This document shows positions 19,175 through 26,251 of a stretch of DNA of 44,106 nt, piece by piece. The DNA comes from Enterobacteriaceae bacterium UBA2655. Its GTDB lineage: Bacteria > Pseudomonadota > Gammaproteobacteria > Enterobacterales > Enterobacteriaceae. The stretch lies in the NCBI GenBank assembly GCA_002359495.1, contig DENB01000059.1, positions 1-44,106 of the forward strand, given 5' to 3'. The notes beneath the pieces were generated by a model. The model saw only the letters and a program-made list of their open reading frames with translations. It had not been told where the DNA came from and searched no databases. Position 1 is the first letter of the stretch. Each line of letters begins with the position of its first letter. The translations under genes were made by a program, and so were the position numbers.

Positions 19175-19237
19175 GGGATCTTTCAGGAACTTACAGGTTC
19201 TTATTATGATCTGTTGTAGGATCTGGCCTGTGAATAA
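19175..19237. other. Origin-like module 1: GATC sites plus DnaA box
   Basis: GATC sites lie at 19177, 19208 and 19220, with decayed versions (GAAC, GTTC) between them at about the same phase. A DnaA box follows, TGTGAATAA at 19229-19237 (TTATTCACA on the other strand). A further near-match, GGTGGATAA, lies near 19265. The layout mirrors module 2 and looks like a decayed duplicate. Confidence 0.55.
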
Positions 19238-19384
19238 AAATCCCTTTTCACAGCCTGTTCGCCCGGTGGATAACCTCTTCATATTTTGCCTTGTTTTCAC
19301 GACGGGTTTTTATTCATCTCCGTCTGGCCTGTTTTGCAGAGTCATTTCCGTTTTTCTGTTAATCACAACCTGAGCGCCTCGTTA

Positions 19385-19483
19385 CTCGCTATAGTGGTTA
19401 TAGGCTACTCTCTGGCGCGGTTGTTCTTCTCGCTACAGCGGTTGTTGCTCTCGACATAGCGGTTATTTTACTCGCTATAGTGG
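19385..19483. repeat. Iteron block distal to repA (5 cores)
   Basis: Five cores start at 19385, 19408, 19429, 19450 and 19471, spaced 21-23 bases, in the same orientation as the block at 19029-19126. The second copy (CTCTCTGGCGCGG) is degenerate. With the GATC/DnaA module after it, this block forms the better candidate for the replication start site. Confidence 0.82.
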
Positions 19484-19530
19484 ATAACGATCCTTGTTTA
19501 AGCCAGAGACACCAACGGTTTGCGGGGGGC

Positions 19531-19597
19531 GGGGATCTTTATAGGATCTATCATTGATCTGTGTGGGATCGAATAATTGGATCGGCCCTGTGGATAA
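19531..19597. other. Origin-like module 2: phased GATC array plus DnaA box
   Basis: GATC sites at 19534, 19545, 19556, 19567 and 19580 are spaced 11, 11, 11 and 13 bases. A perfect DnaA box follows, TGTGGATAA at 19589-19597. The arrangement resembles E. coli oriC, where GATC-containing 13-mers and a TGTGGATAA box occur together. It suggests DnaA-assisted opening and Dam/SeqA timing of plasmid replication (inference). Confidence 0.65.
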
Positions 19598-19637
19598 TGG
19601 GGAAAAAAGAACAAAAAAATGGCGTGTCTACTTCTGC

Positions 19638-19669
19638 AAAAATAAAAAATGCCGACGGTATGTCGGCAT
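19638..19669 (-). terminator. Intrinsic terminator of the MFS gene
   Basis: On the minus strand an 8-bp stem (19669-19662 with 19656-19649, ATGCCGAC/GTCGGCAT) with a 5-nt loop is followed by TTTTTATTTTT. It lies 24 bases past the MFS stop codon and separates that gene from the origin. Confidence 0.85.
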
Positions 19670-19692
19670 AACAGTCTTGGACAAAACAGTGT

Positions 19693-20850
19693 TTATACGT
19701 TGTCTGGTTTACCTGTTAACACCATAATGCCAATGCCCCCACCCACCAGGCAAAAAGCGGCTAACAAGATTGCCGGGTAAAGAGAACCAAAGAGCGTAAC
19801 GCTGGCTGAGGAAATCAACGGACCAATCAACTGCCCTGTAGCATACCCGGACGTCAGCATACCGACCGTTTTGGCCAACGATCCGGAAGAGATCTCCCGG
19901 GCAAAACGCATGGTCAGCTGCATAATGGACAGAAAACAAAGCCCGGTAAGAATGGTTGCGAGGATCAGTCCTGTTCCGTCAGGTACAACAACAGCCGCCG
20001 CCACCCCTAATCCCTGCAGGATCATCGCAGCTGAGAGACTGATCTGCGTATTAAACCGGGCTGAAAAAAGAATAACCAGCAGGACGCCGGTTATCGCAGC
20101 CAGTCCAAAAAGTGGCCAGAAGAATGCAGCCTGACTGGCATCAGGAAAGGTGCTATGCGCCATTTGCGCTAAAAAGGTAGCGGGCAAAATATAACCGAAA
20201 CCGGCCAAGCCATAAACTAACACCAGCTTTTTCAAACCGGAGCCCACCCGCTCTTTCTCCGCAGTCTCTGATCGCGCCGGTTCTGTTTCAGCCGGCAAAT
20301 AACGCCAGATCGCGAGACTGGCGATCAGTGCTACCACGCCATATACGTACCATGATTGTGATGAGTTAAAGTGCTTCAGGGCCATAATCCACGCCAGTAA
20401 GCCGCTTAAAGCGATCCCTACTCCCGGTCCGGTAAAAACGGCGGCAGAAAGCCGTGGCGCGTTATTTCCTGCCAGCACAAGCTGAGTCCAGGAAGTGACG
20501 ATAATCAACGCCCAGGCGCCGCCGACGCCAGCAATAAAGCGGAACAAGCACTGAAGCGCAAAATTTGACGTGACACCGGAGAGTATCGTAACCAGTACGG
20601 TTGCAGCCAGGCCGGCTTTAAGAAAGAAAGCGTGTCGGTGTTTCATTTTACTGACGTGAACGGCACCGAGTAGGTAGCCGATATAGTTCATAGATGCGAG
20701 GATCCCTGCGCTTGAAAGCGTCAGATAACCATCCCCGATCATCACAGGTATTTGCGGCGTCAGAGAAAAGCGCCCTATCCCCATCACGGCGACCAGCGTA
20801 AGAATACCGGTGAGCATGGTTTCAATGCTGTTCGTTTTATACTGATTCAT
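19693..20850 (-). CDS. YbfB/YjiJ family MFS transporter
   Basis: The 385-residue protein has about twelve membrane helices and the YbfB/YjiJ-type pattern, including GIGRFSLTPQIPVM in helix 1, the SAGILASMNYIGYLLGA region and VFTGPGVGIALSG in helix 5. The substrate is unknown. It starts one base after the stop of a small ORF on the same strand, suggesting coupling, and is divergent from an XRE regulator gene that is a plausible controller. A clear intrinsic terminator follows. Confidence 0.85.
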   Translation of the reverse strand: MNQYKTNSIETMLTGILTLVAVMGIGRFSLTPQIPVMIGDGYLTLSSAGILASMNYIGYLLGAVHVSKMKHRHAFFLKAGLAATVLVTILSGVTSNFALQCLFRFIAGVGGAWALIIVTSWTQLVLAGNNAPRLSAAVFTGPGVGIALSGLLAWIMALKHFNSSQSWYVYGVVALIASLAIWRYLPAETEPARSETAEKERVGSGLKKLVLVYGLAGFGYILPATFLAQMAHSTFPDASQAAFFWPLFGLAAITGVLLVILFSARFNTQISLSAAMILQGLGVAAAVVVPDGTGLILATILTGLCFLSIMQLTMRFAREISSGSLAKTVGMLTSGYATGQLIGPLISSASVTLFGSLYPAILLAAFCLVGGGIGIMVLTGKPDNV

Positions 20851-20851
20851 T

Positions 20852-21022
20852 TTATGCCTGTCCGGTAACGTCAGAAGTTGTTTCGGCGATGATCGCGCCG
20901 ATAGCTTGATTCATTACATAACGCGCCTTATCCTCGCGCCTGCCCCGATCTGCTTTATAGAGCAGACAAATCTCACGATAGCCGATAGCGTCGCCGCTGC
21001 CGTAAATTGATACTGGTTTCAT
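20852..21022 (-). CDS. Small ORF coupled to the MFS transporter
   Basis: A 56-residue ORF (MKPVSIYGSGDAIGYREICL... to ...DVTGQA) starts at an ATG with AAGGA five bases upstream; an ATG two codons earlier is also possible. Its TAA ends one base before the MFS start codon. The middle (YREICLLYKADRGR) is faintly like the end of a LysR effector domain, so it may be a regulator remnant that now serves as a translated leader. No function is assigned. Confidence 0.5.
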   Translation of the reverse strand: MKPVSIYGSGDAIGYREICLLYKADRGRREDKARYVMNQAIGAIIAETTSDVTGQA

Positions 21023-21103
21023 GCTCATCCTTCGGTTCTCTGCCGTAATGCAGCCCGCGATAGTACGAGTTACGCCGCTAATTAAAAATAGGGCTGGTTA
21101 TCC

Positions 21104-21120
21104 TATGACTTCAGGTCATA
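21104..21120. promoter_or_regulatory. Palindromic operator candidate between MFS and XRE genes
   Basis: TATGAC and GTCATA form a perfect inverted repeat around a 5-base centre, 13 bases before the regulator ATG in the divergent intergenic region. It suits a dimeric XRE repressor acting on its own gene and perhaps on the transporter side. Confidence 0.5.
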
Positions 21121-21133
21121 CCCGGGAGTGAAA

Positions 21134-21916
21134 ATGTCCAAAAACGCAGATGTAAAAAATTTCCTGCTTAAACATCGCGCCAAGCTTAATCCGGAAGATT
21201 ATGGCTTCAGCCCGCTTAACAGACGGGTCAGTGGATTGCGCAGAGAAGAAGTAGCCCAACTGGCAGCGGTAAGCGTGAGTTGGTACACGTGGCTTGAACA
21301 GGGAAGGGATATCCGTATTTCGCAGCCTGCGCTTGAACGTATCGGTAAGGTGCTCAGACTGTCGCATGTTGAACAGTCATATCTTAATGCGCTTGTGTTT
21401 GGCAGCCGGGAATCTCCTGTATCGGACTGTGCGCTCTCTTGCGAAATTACCGCCATGGTTGATGCGCTTAATCCCCATCCGGCTTTTATCCGACGCGGGA
21501 ACATGGACATTCTTTACTGGAACGATGCGGCGAAGCATAAAATTTTCGACTGGTCTGGCTTACCCGCATCAGACAGGAACTCACTTAAGCTGATGTTCGT
21601 CAGCGATAACTACAAACAAAAAATTCAGGACTGGGAAAAAGCCGCCAGACATACTATCGCCTCTTTCCGTGCCTATTACGCCGCCGCAGGAAGCAACACG
21701 GCTGACTTTGAATCCGTTATTGCCGACCTCTCTGAAAGAAGCGATGAGTTTCGCATGATGTGGAACTATCATGACGTCAGTAAAATCGGAGCGGGAAATA
21801 AGGCGATTATCGGGGATGACGGGATTGTCAATTACTATACTTATACTTCCCTGGAGATTGAGCAGTCGCCGGGAATTTATATGATTTTTTATCTGATGCG
21901 CGATGAGGCTATGTAG
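21134..21916 (+). CDS. XRE-family regulator with MmyB-like ligand-binding domain
   Basis: The 260-residue regulator has an N-terminal helix-turn-helix (about residues 10-75: RRVSGLRREEVAQLAAVSVS, then WLEQGRDIRIS) and a C-terminal PAS-like MmyB domain (HPAFIRRGNMDILYWNDAA and the DFESVIADLSERSDEFR region). Proteins of this plan commonly sit divergently next to a transporter or dehydrogenase gene and respond to a small ligand. I chose the ATG at 21134, with GGGAG five bases upstream, over a GTG at 21128. The expected target is the YbfB-type transporter on the other strand. Confidence 0.85.
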   Translation: MSKNADVKNFLLKHRAKLNPEDYGFSPLNRRVSGLRREEVAQLAAVSVSWYTWLEQGRDIRISQPALERIGKVLRLSHVEQSYLNALVFGSRESPVSDCALSCEITAMVDALNPHPAFIRRGNMDILYWNDAAKHKIFDWSGLPASDRNSLKLMFVSDNYKQKIQDWEKAARHTIASFRAYYAAAGSNTADFESVIADLSERSDEFRMMWNYHDVSKIGAGNKAIIGDDGIVNYYTYTSLEIEQSPGIYMIFYLMRDEAM

Positions 21917-22254
21917 CTCAAAAAGAAATCACGCCTTTTGATATTACATATGAAGTAATACTTCATACTTGTGCAGTTATTGTTTCTTATCGCGCTATCG
22001 CGGATGCGCTTATCGTTCTTATAACGTCATACTTTATATTAATGAAGTAATACTTCATACTAAATTCGGTTTAGTTACCAAAGCGAACGCCTGAAGCGCC
22101 TGACAGGAGCCCACTGACAGCGGTAATACAGGCCCGTCATCAGTAATAAGTATTATATCATATATATTACTTCATACTTTCTGGTGCTACCGTTAGCTGT
22201 CATCCTCTATTAGGCAATAGCATATCTACTGCTTACGCTTACTGCAGTCAGAGT

Positions 22255-22566
22255 AATAAGTATGAAATAATATTTATGCAGGTGTGATTTATGCACAAAA
22301 GACAGTCGATGGCTGAAGAGAATATTAGGCGGAAGATGTTGAAGTTATGACTGAACCTGGCGGCTGCACGAATCGTTTGCGACATTGAACGAGTCAGTCA
22401 GTAAGCGACACGGCAAATGACAGAACAACGTTACTTATTAAACGCGTGTAGATCGTATCAGCAGTCAGATGTACAAAACTGCTGTCATCGATAGAACATA
22501 AAACAGCATGCCTGAGGGTAGTTAGGATAATAGCGGTAAGGTAATAAATATTATTTCATACTTATT
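22255..22566. repeat. 23-bp perfect inverted repeat pair
   Basis: The 23 bases at 22255-22277, starting AATAAGTATGAAATAATA, recur exactly inverted at 22544-22566, enclosing 266 bases with no visible gene. The arms are relatives of the TGAAGTA motif around them, so the pair may form a large folded unit of the same centromere. Confidence 0.7.
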
Positions 22567-22607
22567 CAGCTACAATCTATTGCGCGCTATGGCTTTCAAT
22601 AATACTC

Positions 22608-22656
22608 TTACTTCTTACTTCTTACTTCTTACTTCTTACTTCTTACTTCTTACTTC
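22608..22656. repeat. Seven tandem TTACTTC heptamers
   Basis: Seven exact copies of TTACTTC run head to tail and lead straight into ATATTTAATACTTC. The heptamer is the half-site of the neighbouring palindromes. Tandem half-sites of a ribbon-helix-helix operator are typical of type Ib centromeres. Slippage could change the copy number. Confidence 0.9.
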
Positions 22657-22715
22657 ATATTTAATACTTCACACATCGCAGGTAGATATATGATGTGTGA
22701 AGTATTACTTCATAT

Positions 22716-23000
22716 TTATGATCGGTAGTCTGCGAAATAGTTTTCAAGCGCCGCGCGAACAATGGCACTGACGTTTTTAGGCTCACGCCCGCTGCGCTTG
22801 TTCGCCAGCGCCGTATCTTCACACAGACGCAACAGCGATTCCGGCAGCGTAATGCTTGTCCGGGTTTGCTTAATCACTGGCGCTTCCTGGCGCTCTTCAT
22901 CGCCGTAAGGTTTGTCAGCAAGCTTGCTTGCCAGGCGATCGGCTTCGTCCGGCGTCACTATCTTTCTGCTGCTAGCCTGTTGAGTCGGTTTTTTCAGCAT
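22716..23000 (-). CDS. Ribbon-helix-helix partition partner of ParA (ParB/ParG-like)
   Basis: The 94-residue protein has a basic, flexible N-terminal half and a C-terminal ribbon-helix-helix segment (TRTSITLPESLLRLCEDTAL, then NVSAIVRAALENYF). This is the plan of the small centromere-binding partners of short ParA proteins. It overlaps parA by 7 bases, so the pair is coupled. It should bind the TACTTC-type repeats next to the operon, stimulate ParA ATPase and repress transcription. It has no resemblance to large ParB/Spo0J proteins. The function is inferred from architecture and context. Confidence 0.75.
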   Translation of the reverse strand: MLKKPTQQASSRKIVTPDEADRLASKLADKPYGDEERQEAPVIKQTRTSITLPESLLRLCEDTALANKRSGREPKNVSAIVRAALENYFADYRS

Positions 23001-23635
23001 CCGAATACCTCATGGTAAAGCGACATGACTTCTTCTTTAGCTTTCAGATTATCGGTTTCGATGACAGACAAGCCAAGCGACATAACGTCTCTGTAGACCT
23101 TACGGTAACAGGCGACAGACTGGAGCGGGGTAAGGGCGTCAAATTCGGAGACATATTCTAAAAACTCATGCCGTTCATTTCCCTGCAACAGCGGATTGGT
23201 GGTCGCCATGGTTTGGTAGCAGTAAACCTTTAGCTCAGGGTTCAGATCGCGAATGGCCACGATTTGCTGCTGCAATTCTACCATCGTGTCCAGGTCGAGC
23301 TGCGAGCACTGATGCGGAGCGATGATCTGATGAGCAACTGTGCCGCCGGTGATCAGTTCTCTGCTGTTACGGCCGGCAACGTCAACGATAATATGGTCAT
23401 ATTTTTCATCCAGGCTGCGCAGGGTAGCCGAAATATTGTCTCTTTTCTCAATCAACGTTATCTGCGGTTTTTTTTCTGAAGCTTCGCGCTCAGCGTACCA
23501 GCGTGAAGCGGAACGTTGAGCATCTGCATCGACCAGACAGACATCCGCTCCCTTTTCAGCTAAGGCTACTGCAAGGTTTATCGCTGTGGTCGTTTTAGCC
23601 GCGCCGCCCTTGTTACATCCGATAATTGTTATCAT
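22994..23635 (-). CDS. parA: ParA-type partition ATPase
   Basis: The 213-residue Walker ATPase has the deviant P-loop GCNKGGAAKTTTA near the N-terminus, the DADAQ motif (VDADAQRSASRW) and IIVDVAGR. It lacks the N-terminal helix-turn-helix of long ParA proteins, so it is the short type Ib class (ParF-like). It polymerises or patterns on the nucleoid to separate plasmid copies. I start at the ATG at 23635 with AAGG upstream; a longer frame to 23716 adds an unlikely leader. Repeats of the candidate centromere lie on both sides of the pair. Confidence 0.85.
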   Translation of the reverse strand: MITIIGCNKGGAAKTTTAINLAVALAEKGADVCLVDADAQRSASRWYAEREASEKKPQITLIEKRDNISATLRSLDEKYDHIIVDVAGRNSRELITGGTVAHQIIAPHQCSQLDLDTMVELQQQIVAIRDLNPELKVYCYQTMATTNPLLQGNERHEFLEYVSEFDALTPLQSVACYRKVYRDVMSLGLSVIETDNLKAKEEVMSLYHEVFGC

Positions 23636-23822
23636 CTCAATACCTTGATGTTGTTCACGAAAGTCGAAAAACAGAGCACAAAACCAATGCCCAAAAGCGG
23701 TTAAATCATACATCACACCTCACAAATAATAAATATCATCTCACACATAACAAGTAATAAATAATAAGTATGAAGTATTACTTTAAAAAAAGTAAGGCGC
23801 AACGTTACATACCGCCAAGTTT

Positions 23823-23912
23823 TTTCTCTGAATTTTCTCTTTTATTTCTCTAAAGTTACCTTGAGCGGAGAACTACAAACCGGTAACATAAATTTTTCTC
23901 TAATATTTCTCT
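23823..23912 (+). promoter_or_regulatory. parC-like centromere and promoter of parM-stbB
   Basis: TTTCTCT repeats start at 23823, 23834 and 23845 (11-base period) and again at 23895 and 23906 (11-base period). Between the two sets sits a promoter with -35 TTGAGC (23861-23866), a 17-base spacer and -10 TAACAT (23884-23889). Direct 11-bp repeats on both sides of the promoter are the design of the R1 parC centromere, where the ParR-type protein both pairs plasmids and represses the operon. Confidence 0.78.
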
Positions 23913-23965
23913 ATTAAGTCTCAAAAGCAGTCTGCTGTGACGCATCATTTTCAGGAAAACCAGAT

Positions 23966-24922
23966 ATGAAAATTTTTATGGACGATGGCTCTACCAACAT
24001 CAAGGTGAAGTGGAAAGAGTCAGGACAGGCGCATCAATTACTGAGCCCGAACAGTTTTAAACGCCAGTGGTCCGTAGCGTTCGGCAGCCAGCCAGCGTTC
24101 AATTATCTGATGAACGGCGAACAATACTCGTTTGATCCCATCAGCCCTGAAGCCGTAACCACAACGAACGTGGCGTACCAGTACAGTGACGTAAACGTCA
24201 TTGCGGTACATCACGCTTTGCTGCTGACAGGCCTGGCGCCTCAGGACGTGGATGTTGTCGTCACGCTGCCGCTGGCGGAGTTTTACGATGCCAATAACCA
24301 GCGCAATGACGCCAATATTGAGCGCAAGAAAAAAAGCCTGCAGCGCCAAGTGACGTTGAACGGCGGGGAAACCTTTACCATTCGCAGCGTAGAGGTTATG
24401 CCGGAATCTATTCCTGCGGGTTTCGACGTGCTGAAAAGCATGGATCCGCTTGAGTCATTGCTGATTATCGACCTGGGCGGGACCACACTGGATATCTCGC
24501 TGGTGATGGGAAAAATGAGCGGTATCTCCCGTATCTATGGCGATTCAACTATCGGAGTATCGCTGATGACGACGGCGGTAAAAGACGCGTTGCGAGCCGC
24601 ACGTACGCAGGGAAGCAGCTACCTTGCCGATGACATTATCATGCATCGCCATGACGAGGCTTATCTTAAGAGCCGAATCAATGATGCTTCTCATATCGAT
24701 CTCATCCGTAACGTTCTGGCTGAAACAGAAAATCGCCTGGTGCAGCGCGTACTGAGCGCCATCAGCTCGTTTGAAGGCTACACGCATGTTATGGTCATTG
24801 GCGGAGGCGCTGAAATTATCGCCGATCGGGTAAGAGCGCACTGCGGCATTCGCCCTGAACGCTTTTACAAAACGTCCGCCTCGCAGTTCGATCTGGTCAA
24901 CGGCATGTTTGCAATCGGGTAA
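23966..24922 (+). CDS. parM: Plasmid segregation actin-like protein ParM/StbA
   Basis: The 318-residue protein has the actin-fold motifs of ParM: phosphate 1 ([11 protein letters not shown]) at the N-terminus, phosphate 2 ([14 protein letters not shown]) and the adenosine motif ([13 protein letters not shown]). ParM of R1 is 320 residues long. It forms dynamic filaments that push paired plasmids to opposite cell halves. The parC-like repeats directly upstream and a small stbB-type gene 5 bases downstream complete a type II partition system. Confidence 0.92.
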   Translation: MKIFMDDGSTNIKVKWKESGQAHQLLSPNSFKRQWSVAFGSQPAFNYLMNGEQYSFDPISPEAVTTTNVAYQYSDVNVIAVHHALLLTGLAPQDVDVVVTLPLAEFYDANNQRNDANIERKKKSLQRQVTLNGGETFTIRSVEVMPESIPAGFDVLKSMDPLESLLIIDLGGTTLDISLVMGKMSGISRIYGDSTIGVSLMTTAVKDALRAARTQGSSYLADDIIMHRHDEAYLKSRINDASHIDLIRNVLAETENRLVQRVLSAISSFEGYTHVMVIGGGAEIIADRVRAHCGIRPERFYKTSASQFDLVNGMFAIG

Positions 24923-24927
24923 AAATA

Positions 24928-25308
24928 ATGGATACGCGTCGGAAGATCCTGTTTTATATCAACCCTTCCTCCAGCCAGGCTGACGGCTATGTTAACGCCC
25001 GACTGGATTCAGTTCCGCAAGGCGAGCGCGGAAAGCTTCAGCGCGTGGCGATGGTAAGCGGGTTTGCTTTGCAAAAAATCGATCCGCGTATCCCGTTTCT
25101 GTTGACTGAATTACTGACTGAAAACACCTCGGCTGAGGAAATTCTGCAGATACTGAAAGCCGTTTTGCAGCGGGACATTATCGCAACGGAGCCTGTCAGT
25201 AGCGTAACGGCAGAGAAAAGCGTCAGCAAAAATGCGGTTGAATCAACGCCTCCCGCTACCTCTGATGATGAAGATATCACGCGCAAAAACTCCAGAAATC
25301 TGTTTTAA
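24928..25308 (+). CDS. stbB: Plasmid stability protein StbB (ParR-like partner)
   Basis: The 126-residue protein follows parM after 5 bases. It begins MDTRRKILFYINP and has a helical middle (PFLLTELLTE, SAEEILQILKAVL) and an acidic, disordered-looking C-terminal tail. This fits the StbB/plasmid partitioning family that binds the upstream repeats and couples them to ParM filaments. The tail is rich in Ser, Glu and Asp. Function rests on gene order and family resemblance. Confidence 0.8.
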   Translation: MDTRRKILFYINPSSSQADGYVNARLDSVPQGERGKLQRVAMVSGFALQKIDPRIPFLLTELLTENTSAEEILQILKAVLQRDIIATEPVSSVTAEKSVSKNAVESTPPATSDDEDITRKNSRNLF

Positions 25309-25325
25309 GCGGTAAAGGAGACACT

Positions 25326-25796
25326 ATGGCTGTCAGGCTGGCATCGCCCGATGAGGCGGAAGAACTCTGGAATATCAGAAATCAGGCCATCCGTTTTGGA
25401 TGCAGAGAGAGCTACGACGCTGCTGTTATCCGTGCATGGACGCCGGACAACATGCCAGCCAGCTATCGAAAGGTCATTAGCGAGAATCCTTTTTTCGTTG
25501 TTGACGGGCCTGACGGCCATCCTGTCGCGACAGGATTTCTGGAGATCACGACGGGAAGCGTGGAGGCAATATTCACCCTGCCGGCTTTCACCGGCAAAGG
25601 GATGGCCGGAATGATTATTGACGCCATTAAAGACGAGGCGAAGAAACGCGGCTTTGCCCGCATCACGCTTGCCTCAACGCCGAACGCGGCATCGTTTTAT
25701 AAAAAACACGGTTTCATTCTGGTCAGGGAAAGCGTTTACCCTTCAACGCTTGCTCAGGCCAGCTTGCGCTGCATGAACATGTATTTTGATTTTTAG
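25326..25796 (+). CDS. GNAT family N-acetyltransferase
   Basis: The 156-residue single-domain GNAT protein has the acetyl-CoA pyrophosphate-binding turn in FTGKGMAGMIIDAIKDEA and the conserved end NAASFYKKHGFILV. The substrate is unknown. It starts 17 bases after stbB with AAGGAG, so it is probably cotranscribed with parM-stbB. It does not have the DUF1778 partner gene of GNAT toxins, so a toxin role is unlikely. Confidence 0.85.
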   Translation: MAVRLASPDEAEELWNIRNQAIRFGCRESYDAAVIRAWTPDNMPASYRKVISENPFFVVDGPDGHPVATGFLEITTGSVEAIFTLPAFTGKGMAGMIIDAIKDEAKKRGFARITLASTPNAASFYKKHGFILVRESVYPSTLAQASLRCMNMYFDF

Positions 25797-25896
25797 TCCG
25801 CGACAGAAAAGGTTCTTTACCTCAGGCCATCTCGCGGCGGATCGCCTGACCGTCAGCGCAAGGGCGAAGCAGAAATCACTATCGGGAGGATCAGCA

Positions 25897-25950
25897 ATGA
25901 AAAAATTGGGATTAATCGGCGGCATCGGACCCGAATCCACGCTGCTTTAC
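25897..25950 (+). pseudogene. Aspartate/glutamate racemase family N-terminal stub
   Basis: About 18 codons, MKKLGLIGGIGPESTLLY, behind a good GGGAGGA ribosome site match the N-terminus of Asp/Glu racemase family proteins, whose next residues are normally a Tyr and the rest of a 230-residue enzyme. Similarity stops at about 25950, where the sequence becomes the antisense of an SDR gene. The frame runs to a stop at 25995 as nonsense. Confidence 0.7.
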
Positions 25951-25952
25951 GG

Positions 25953-26056
25953 GCCACAGCGAGAATATCGTAACCGTTTTTCGCGAACTGCTTAGCAATC
26001 TCGAAGCCAATGCCGTTAGATGCCCCGGTAATTAAAGCCAGTTTATTGTTGCTCAT
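25953..26056 (-). pseudogene. Short-chain dehydrogenase N-terminal stub
   Basis: On the minus strand the frame starts MSNNKLALITGASNGIGFEI, a normal SDR start with the TGxxxGIG cofactor loop, and runs to DILAVA before breaking at the racemase junction. About 35 of roughly 250 codons survive. The two stubs point at each other, so one deletion or recombination removed both 3' parts. The 26057-26251 stretch after it holds an unrecognised 30-codon frame end, a 14-bp palindrome (26203-26216) and TATAGT near 26225 as a possible rluF -10 box. Confidence 0.7.
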
Positions 26057-26251
26057 TATGCGTCCTCACTTATCATAAAAAATCGATGCCAGATTAAACG
26101 TAGCAGTCATTTTCCATCAGGGCGCCGGGCAATGGCTGACAGATGAAGGTATGCGCTTTTCTATGTATTGCGGCGACCTGCGTGATTCGCTCTGGCCAGG
26201 CTTCGCAAGCTTGCGAGGGTAAGGTATAGTCCGCTTTTTTTCGGAGGAACC

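Larger units (their letters stand above)
21949..22712. repeat. Palindromic TGAAGTA/TACTTCA array, candidate parS centromere
   Basis: TATGAAGTA-A-TACTTCATA, a 19-bp palindrome with one central base, lies at 21949-21967. A 17-bp version is at 22042-22058 and a 15-bp version at 22698-22712. Half-sites occur near 22164-22176, and an outlying copy near 23771-23784 lies upstream of parA. A further 16-bp inverted repeat (22662-22677 with 22692-22707) abuts the 3' end of the ribbon-helix-helix gene. The spread of sites on both sides of the parA pair suits a partition centromere and operator. Nothing in 22080-22540 looks like a gene. Confidence 0.7.

Noticed and set aside
19038..19373. A 111-codon plus-strand ORF reading THYSG-type repeats upstream of repA
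   Set aside because: It is the translation of the iterons themselves; it has no ribosome site and resembles no protein.
22290..22349. A 19-codon ORF inside the repeat array
   Set aside because: Too short, weak ribosome site, surrounded by non-coding repeats.
22608..22656. The TTACTTC array as a CRISPR-like repeat
   Set aside because: The copies are contiguous 7-mers with no spacers; it is a simple tandem repeat tied to the partition motif.
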